A stretch of 17,538 nucleotides of DNA from an uncultured Actinomycetes bacterium (lineage in GTDB: Bacteria > Actinomycetota > Thermoleophilia > Solirubrobacterales > Solirubrobacteraceae), in NCBI GenBank assembly GCA_937888775.1, contig CALAQT010000079.1, positions 1-17,538 on the forward strand. Reading direction: 5' to 3'. Below, piece by piece: positions 13,655 to 17,538 of the stretch. Position 1 is the stretch's first letter. The number at the start of each line of letters is the position of its first letter. The translations under genes and the position numbers were made by a program. Below the pieces are notes generated by a model. That model did not search any database. It saw only the letters and a program-made list of their open reading frames with translations, and was not told where the DNA came from.

Positions 13655-13696
13655 ATGGGTGACCCGATCAGCACGACGGGGTGGCAGCGGCAATGA
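13655..13696 (+). CDS. 13-codon leader ORF overlapping the SQR-like start
   Basis: ATG at 13655 opens MGDPISTTGWQRQ and stops at TGA 13694-13696. That stop overlaps the ATG of the flavoprotein gene at 13693 in an ATGA arrangement. The flavoprotein has no good ribosome binding site of its own, so ribosomes may reach it by finishing this short ORF first. The peptide has no recognisable family and contains no run of a regulatory amino acid, so it is more likely a start-coupling device than an attenuator. It may be a chance ORF. Confidence 0.4.
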   Translation: MGDPISTTGWQRQ

Positions 13697-15138
13697 GCCG
13701 AGTCGTCGTGCTTGGCGCGGGCATCGCGGGACACACCGCCGCCGCCTTCGCGCGCAGCTGGCTCGGACGCGGGGACACCGTGACGGTCGTTTCTCCCAGG
13801 CCCGACTACAACTGGGTGCCGTCCAACATCTGGGTAGGCGTGGGGCTGATGAAGCCCGCGCAGGTCACTGTCCCGCTGGCACCGATCTACGAACGGGCCG
13901 GCATCGAGTTCGTGCAGGCAGCAGCGAAGGAGATCCACCCGGAGGGCGACCGCGACCACCCGACCCCCTACGTCACTGCCGAGTCCGCAGACGGCGAGAC
14001 CCGACAGGTGCCGTACGACTTCCTGATCAACGCGACCGGCCCGGCGCTGCGCTTCGACAAGACCGAGGGGCTCGGCCCGGAGGGCGGCAACAGCCTGTCG
14101 GTCTGCCTCCCCGCGCACGCCGCGCAGGCCGCGGCTGCCCTCGCCGAGGAGGTCGAGCGGATGCGCACAGGCGAGCGGCGGCGGTTCCTGGTCGGCGTCG
14201 GCCACGGCACGTGCACCTGCGAGGGCGCCGCGTTCGAGTACATCGTCAATCTCGAGTTCGAGCTGCGCCACCGTGGCGTGCGCGACCGCGCTGAGATCAC
14301 GTGGATCACGAACGAGTACGAGCTTGGCGACTTCGGCATGGGCGGCATGCACCTCAAGCGGGCCGGCTATGTCACGCCGAGCAGCATCTTCAACGCCTCC
14401 CTGTTCGCCGAGCGCGGCATCGACTGGATCACCCGCGCGCACGTCCAGAAGGTCGAGCCCGACCGCGTCCTCTACGAGACGGTCGACGGCAACGAGGGCG
14501 AGAAGGAGTTCGACTTCGCGATGCTGCTGCCGCCCTTCTCCGGCGTCGGCCTGACGGCATTCGACAGCGAGGGCGCGGAGATCACCGAGCGCCTGTTCCT
14601 CCCCAACGAATTCATGCGCGTCGACGCCGACTACACGCCCAAGCCCCATGAGGACTGGAGGGCGTCGGACTGGCCGCGCACCTACCAGTCGCCTGACTAC
14701 GAGAACATCTTCGCTGCCGGGATCGCCTTCGCGCCGCCGCACGCGATCTCGGTCCCGCACAAGAGTCCGAAGGGTACTGTGATCGCGCCGGCGCCGCCGC
14801 GTACGGGCATGCCCTCGGCGATGATCGGCAAGGCGGTCGCGAGCAGCATCGTCGACATGATCGGCGGCGCGAAGGCGCCGACGCATACCGCCTCGATGGC
14901 CGAGATGGGTGCCGCGTGCGTCGCCTCCGCGGGGGCCAACCCCTTCACCGGAACCGCCGCCTCGATGACCGTGTATCCGATCGTGCCCGACTTCGAGCGC
15001 TACCCCGACTACGGCCGCGACCAGGACCGTACCTTCGGCGAGATCGGACTCGCCGGCCACTGGATGAAGATCCTGCTCCACCACCTCTTCCTCTACAAGG
15101 CGCGCCTGCGACCGGGCTGGCGCCGGATCCCCGAGTAG
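13693..15138 (+). CDS. Sulfide:quinone-reductase-like FAD flavoprotein
   Basis: A 481-residue FAD/NAD(P)-type disulfide oxidoreductase resembling sulfide:quinone reductases and flavocytochrome c sulfide dehydrogenases. The N-terminal FAD motif is VVVLGAGIAGHTAA (GxGxxG at 8-13), the second binding strand ends INATGP (112-117), and the FAD phosphate site is YENIFAAGIAF (336-346). Cysteines lie at 138, 174, 176 and 409. HGTCTCEGAAFEY and EMGAACVASAG are near where SQR has its redox-active cysteines, so sulfide or persulfide chemistry is plausible. The C-terminal WMKILLHHLFLYKARLRPGW is amphipathic and may anchor it to the membrane as in SQR. A GTG at 13681 is an alternative start. It is followed after three bases by a 51-residue ORF and is divergent from the AhpD-like/class V genes. 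Quinone reduction is inferred, not shown. Confidence 0.88.
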   Translation: MSRVVVLGAGIAGHTAAAFARSWLGRGDTVTVVSPRPDYNWVPSNIWVGVGLMKPAQVTVPLAPIYERAGIEFVQAAAKEIHPEGDRDHPTPYVTAESADGETRQVPYDFLINATGPALRFDKTEGLGPEGGNSLSVCLPAHAAQAAAALAEEVERMRTGERRRFLVGVGHGTCTCEGAAFEYIVNLEFELRHRGVRDRAEITWITNEYELGDFGMGGMHLKRAGYVTPSSIFNASLFAERGIDWITRAHVQKVEPDRVLYETVDGNEGEKEFDFAMLLPPFSGVGLTAFDSEGAEITERLFLPNEFMRVDADYTPKPHEDWRASDWPRTYQSPDYENIFAAGIAFAPPHAISVPHKSPKGTVIAPAPPRTGMPSAMIGKAVASSIVDMIGGAKAPTHTASMAEMGAACVASAGANPFTGTAASMTVYPIVPDFERYPDYGRDQDRTFGEIGLAGHWMKILLHHLFLYKARLRPGWRRIPE

Positions 15139-15141
15139 CCA

Positions 15142-15297
15142 GTGGACGACGAGAAGACCCAATACGTCACGAAGCCCACGAGGTTCACCGTGTTCCTTCG
15201 CACCTTCCTGCCCTGGCAGGCCTGGCGCTTCGTGGCGATCAACCTGAAAATGGTCGGGATCATCCGGCGCAGCCACCACGGAGACAGCCCGAAATAG
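15142..15297 (+). CDS. 51-residue companion protein of the SQR-like enzyme
   Basis: The GTG lies three bases after the flavoprotein stop, so translation is very likely coupled. The product has a charged N-terminus (VDDEKTQYVTKPTRF), a middle rich in aromatic and hydrophobic residues (TVFLRTFLPWQAWRFVAINL) and a basic end (IIRRSHHGDSPK). The middle looks amphipathic rather than like a clean membrane helix, so it could lie on the membrane or bind the flavoprotein's own amphipathic tail. Codon use has the GC-rich third positions of real genes here. I recognise no named family. It is too short for most gene finders. The stop codon lies within the first of three tandem decamers. Confidence 0.7.
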   Translation: MDDEKTQYVTKPTRFTVFLRTFLPWQAWRFVAINLKMVGIIRRSHHGDSPK

Positions 15298-15320
15298 TCT
15301 GAAATAGCCTGAAATGCCGG
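15291..15320 (+). repeat. Three tandem decamers GAAAT(AGYCT)
   Basis: GAAATAGTCT, GAAATAGCCT and GAAATGCCGG follow each other without gaps, with the first two differing at one base. A ten-base period places the GAAAT cores on one face of the helix. The array starts at the stop of the small ORF and ends 55 bases before the protease ATG, so it could be a regulator site for the protease or simple slippage. Confidence 0.6.
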
Positions 15321-15375
15321 TCCCGGGGTAGGCTTCCACGAGCATCCGCAAACCCGGAGGACGGCAGGAGGCCAG

Positions 15376-17475
15376 ATGAGACTTCGCCAGGCGATCGCAG
15401 CGCTCGTGTCGTTCGGCCTGGGGGTGGGATCGCTCAGCCTCGCGCCGGCACTCGCCGGAGCCGCTGCCGCAGCGCCGCCGAGCCGCGCCGCCGTGCAGGG
15501 CACCTCTCCCGCGGCCGTGCCCGCCGCTGCGGTGAGCGCGACGCCCGCCGATGCGCCTGTCGATTTCAGCGTGGGCCTGCAACTCGGCGATCCCGCCGGC
15601 GCGGTGGCGTTCGAGCGGTCCGTGTCCGATCCCGCGAGCGCGAGCTACCGCCACTACCTGACCCCGGCCCAGTGGGAGCGGCGCTTCTCGCCCAGCCAGT
15701 CCTCCGTGAATGCGGTCACCTCGTGGCTGCGTTCGCAGGGCATCACCGTCGAAGCCGTCACTCCGGACCGGATGACCGTGCAGGCGAGCGGCTCGGCGGC
15801 AGCGGTCGAGCGGGCCTTCGCCACCGGCCTGGGCCAATACCGCCACCTCGGCAGGACCGTGCGCCTGGCCTCCGCGCCGCTGACCGTGCCGAGCTCCCTG
15901 GCCGCCGTGATCAGCGGCGTGACCGGGGTCGACCAGAACGTGGCCACGCCCGCCAAGCTGACCGGCGCCGACGTCCCGCGGCCGGCCAAATCACCCGGCA
16001 AGGAAATCCCGCAGCCCGAAGGCTTCCGCAACGCGCCGCCCTGCTCGGCGTCCTACGCGAACACGAGCGACACGACCGATCCGGCCTACGGGGGCGCCTA
16101 CCCCAGCCCGCTGCCCTACGCGGTGTGCGGCTACGTCCCCGGCCAGCTCCAGGGCGCCTACGGCCTCACCTCCCAGATCGCAGGCGGCATCACCGGCAAA
16201 GGCGTGACCGTCGCCATCGTCGACGCCTACGCCTCGCCCACGCTGCTCAGCGACGCGCAGCAGTACAGCCAGCGCAACCAGCCGGGCGAAGTGCTCGCGG
16301 CCGGCCAGTTCAGCGAGCTGCTGAGCAAGTCCTTCAACAACATCGAACTCTGCGAAGCCAGCGAATGGTTCGGCGAGCAGACGCTCGACGTCGAGGCTGT
16401 GCATGCGATCGCTCCCGGCGCCAACATTCTCTACGTCGGCGCCAAGAACTGTCTCAACGGCCTGTTCAACTCCGTCCAGCAGGTGGTGGACGGACACCTC
16501 GCCCAGATCATCACGAACTCCTGGGGCGACAACGGCGGCGACCTGCTCGACTCGGCCGGCGCGCGGCGCAGCTTCGACAACGTCCTGCTGATGGCCGCCG
16601 GCACGGGCGTCGGTGTCCAGTTCTCCGCGGGCGACGAAGGCGACGAGTTCGCCAACCTCGGCATGACCGTCGCCGACTACCCGCCCTCGAGCCCCTACGT
16701 CACCGCTGTCGGCGGCACGAGCCTGCAGGTCGGGCCGGGCACGACGCGCGTCGGCGAGCTGGGCTGGTCGACGTCGAAGAGCGCGCTGTGCACAACGACC
16801 CTCGAGGAACTGAAATACCCCGAATGCACCGCGCCGCTGCTGAACACCTGGCTGCCTCCCGCGCCGGGCGCATACGTCTACGGAGGGGGCGGGGGCACCA
16901 GCTACAAGTACCCCGAGCCCGCCTATCAGGAAGGCGTGGTCCCGGCCGCGCTCGCGGGCCGCAACTCGGCCATCACGGGCATCGCCAACAGGGTCGAGCC
17001 GGACATCTCGATGGACGCGGATCCCACGACGGGGATGCTCGTCGGCGAGACCCAGACGTTCCCCAACGGCACCTACTACGACGAGTACCGCATCGGCGGG
17101 ACGAGCCTTTCCTCACCTCTGTTCGCGGGGGAGATGGCCCTCGCCGACCAGGCGGCCGGCGTCCCGCTCGGCTTCGTGAACCCGCTGCTGTACAAGCTCG
17201 CCGCCTCGAGCTCGGCGGCCAGCGCCTTCTACGACGTCAGGCCGCACGGCAAGCAGGCGAACGTGAGGGTGGACTACCACAACGGCGTCAGCGCCGAAGG
17301 AGGGACCATCACCTCCGTGCGCGTGCTCGACTACGAGGGCCGTGAGGTCTTCTGCAGCGGGACCGGCAGCTGCACCCACCAGAAGGTCGCCCTCAACACC
17401 AGCGCGGGCTTCGACTCCATGACCGGGATCGGCTCCCCCGGCAGCGGGCTCGTGGCGGCGCTGGCCAAACCGTAG
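15376..17475 (+). CDS. Secreted S53 family (sedolisin/kumamolisin-like) serine-carboxyl protease
   Basis: A 699-residue exported endopeptidase precursor, of the group usually active at acidic pH. A signal peptide covers about residues 1-33 (basic start, hydrophobic core, Ala-rich cleavage area). The pro-kumamolisin activation domain follows at about 60-190, with SYRHYLTPAQWERRFSPS typical. The catalytic domain contains Glu334 and Asp338 (WFGEQTLDVEAVHAIAPGA), the oxyanion Asp385 (NSWGD) and the nucleophile Ser577 (GGTSLSSPLFAGEMAL). The C-terminal calcium-site region is YDVRPHGK near 619 and GFDSMTGIGSP near 678. All key residues are present. AGGAGG (15366-15371) four bases before the ATG fixes the start. 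It lies after the SQR-like operon but has its own leader with tandem decamers. It probably digests external protein; a link to the preceding genes is not evident. Confidence 0.96.
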   Translation: MRLRQAIAALVSFGLGVGSLSLAPALAGAAAAAPPSRAAVQGTSPAAVPAAAVSATPADAPVDFSVGLQLGDPAGAVAFERSVSDPASASYRHYLTPAQWERRFSPSQSSVNAVTSWLRSQGITVEAVTPDRMTVQASGSAAAVERAFATGLGQYRHLGRTVRLASAPLTVPSSLAAVISGVTGVDQNVATPAKLTGADVPRPAKSPGKEIPQPEGFRNAPPCSASYANTSDTTDPAYGGAYPSPLPYAVCGYVPGQLQGAYGLTSQIAGGITGKGVTVAIVDAYASPTLLSDAQQYSQRNQPGEVLAAGQFSELLSKSFNNIELCEASEWFGEQTLDVEAVHAIAPGANILYVGAKNCLNGLFNSVQQVVDGHLAQIITNSWGDNGGDLLDSAGARRSFDNVLLMAAGTGVGVQFSAGDEGDEFANLGMTVADYPPSSPYVTAVGGTSLQVGPGTTRVGELGWSTSKSALCTTTLEELKYPECTAPLLNTWLPPAPGAYVYGGGGGTSYKYPEPAYQEGVVPAALAGRNSAITGIANRVEPDISMDADPTTGMLVGETQTFPNGTYYDEYRIGGTSLSSPLFAGEMALADQAAGVPLGFVNPLLYKLAASSSAASAFYDVRPHGKQANVRVDYHNGVSAEGGTITSVRVLDYEGREVFCSGTGSCTHQKVALNTSAGFDSMTGIGSPGSGLVAALAKP

Positions 17476-17478
17476 GCG

Positions 17479-17501
17479 CCCCCGGGTCGGGCCTGCGGGG
17501 G
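17479..17501. terminator. GC hairpin after the protease gene
   Basis: CCCCCG and CGGGGG pair around 11 bases immediately after the protease stop. There is no T-run. It also lies just outside the stop of a possible convergent gene, as expected for a shared end structure. Confidence 0.4.
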
Positions 17502-17538
17502 TCAGGCCGCGCGCGCGAGCGGCGCCACGGGCGTGCCG
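17502..17538 (-). CDS. Possible C-terminal end of a minus-strand gene (partial)
   Basis: Reading in from the right edge on the minus strand, one frame gives GTPVAPLARAA and a TGA at 17502-17504. The short distance to the hairpin fits a convergent gene end, but eleven codons are too few to name or confirm a gene. Confidence 0.25.
   Translation of the reverse strand, partial: GTPVAPLARAA

Noticed and set aside
11637..14294. An 885-codon open frame on the plus strand
   Set aside because: Antisense to the class V and AhpD-like genes and out of frame with the flavoprotein; no domain motifs, while the overlapped genes have complete active sites.
13072..15846. A 924-codon open frame on the minus strand
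   Set aside because: It lies antisense to the SQR-like, small ORF and protease genes and runs through the AhpD-like gene; the product is His/Arg/Gly-rich with no recognisable domain. It is a side effect of GC-rich codon use.
15672..17345. A 557-codon plus-strand frame inside the protease
   Set aside because: Arginine-rich frame shadow of the S53 gene, which has signal peptide and catalytic residues in its own frame.
1..17538. CRISPR arrays, tRNA genes, insertion sequences or att-like long repeats
   Set aside because: I looked for regularly spaced repeats, T-loop signatures, transposase motifs and terminal inverted repeats and saw none; the repeats found are short and local.

Overview
This is a GC-rich window whose genes look like those of a soil high-GC actinobacterium, possibly of the Solirubrobacterales/Thermoleophilia type. 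That placement rests on overall base composition, long open antisense frames, several apparently leaderless promoters with TANNNT -10 boxes, and protein flavour (F420-era redox families, DUF2255, GmrSD, FrnE). It is an inference; no rRNA or other taxonomic marker is present. I see no tRNA, rRNA, CRISPR array, transposase or integrase.

Left part (about 430-6510): a cluster of stand-alone redox and detoxification enzymes. On the minus strand are a D-2-hydroxyacid dehydrogenase, a decayed LuxR-type regulator, a zinc-free quinone-reductase-like MDR enzyme and an aldo/keto reductase. A FrnE/DsbA-like thiol oxidoreductase runs the other way. Then come a minus-strand zinc alcohol dehydrogenase, a broken DUF2255 gene joined to it by an ATGA overlap, and a small cupin.

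Middle part (about 6970-10575): a small conflict/toxin-type region. A GmrSD-like (DUF262/HNH) gene has lost its N-terminal domain and also carries an in-frame TGA near its C-terminus. It abuts the promoter of a Fic AMPylase gene. A second, different Fic gene faces the first one. Both Fic proteins keep the complete HPFx(D)GNGRxxR motif and an N-terminal SxxxEG self-inhibition motif, and each gene has its own palindromic operator-like site over its start region.

Right part (about 10860-17538): a small membrane SHOCT protein behind a perfect 9-bp inverted repeat; an AhpD-like CxxC protein followed by a molybdenum-cofactor-sulfurase-like class V PLP enzyme; and, divergent from these, a sulfide:quinone-reductase-like flavoprotein. 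The flavoprotein gene is preceded by a 13-codon ORF overlapping its start (ATGA) and followed after 3 bases by a 51-codon ORF. A secreted S53 (sedolisin) protease closes the window, and a minus-strand gene may enter from the right edge.

The most interesting pieces are the divergent AhpD/class V/SQR-like locus with its two unlisted small ORFs, which may be a sulfur or persulfide-handling module, and the paired, differently regulated Fic genes beside a dead GmrSD gene. Three broken genes (LuxR, DUF2255, GmrSD) lie within about 5.4 kb, so the left half has been losing genes, unless the breaks are sequencing errors.
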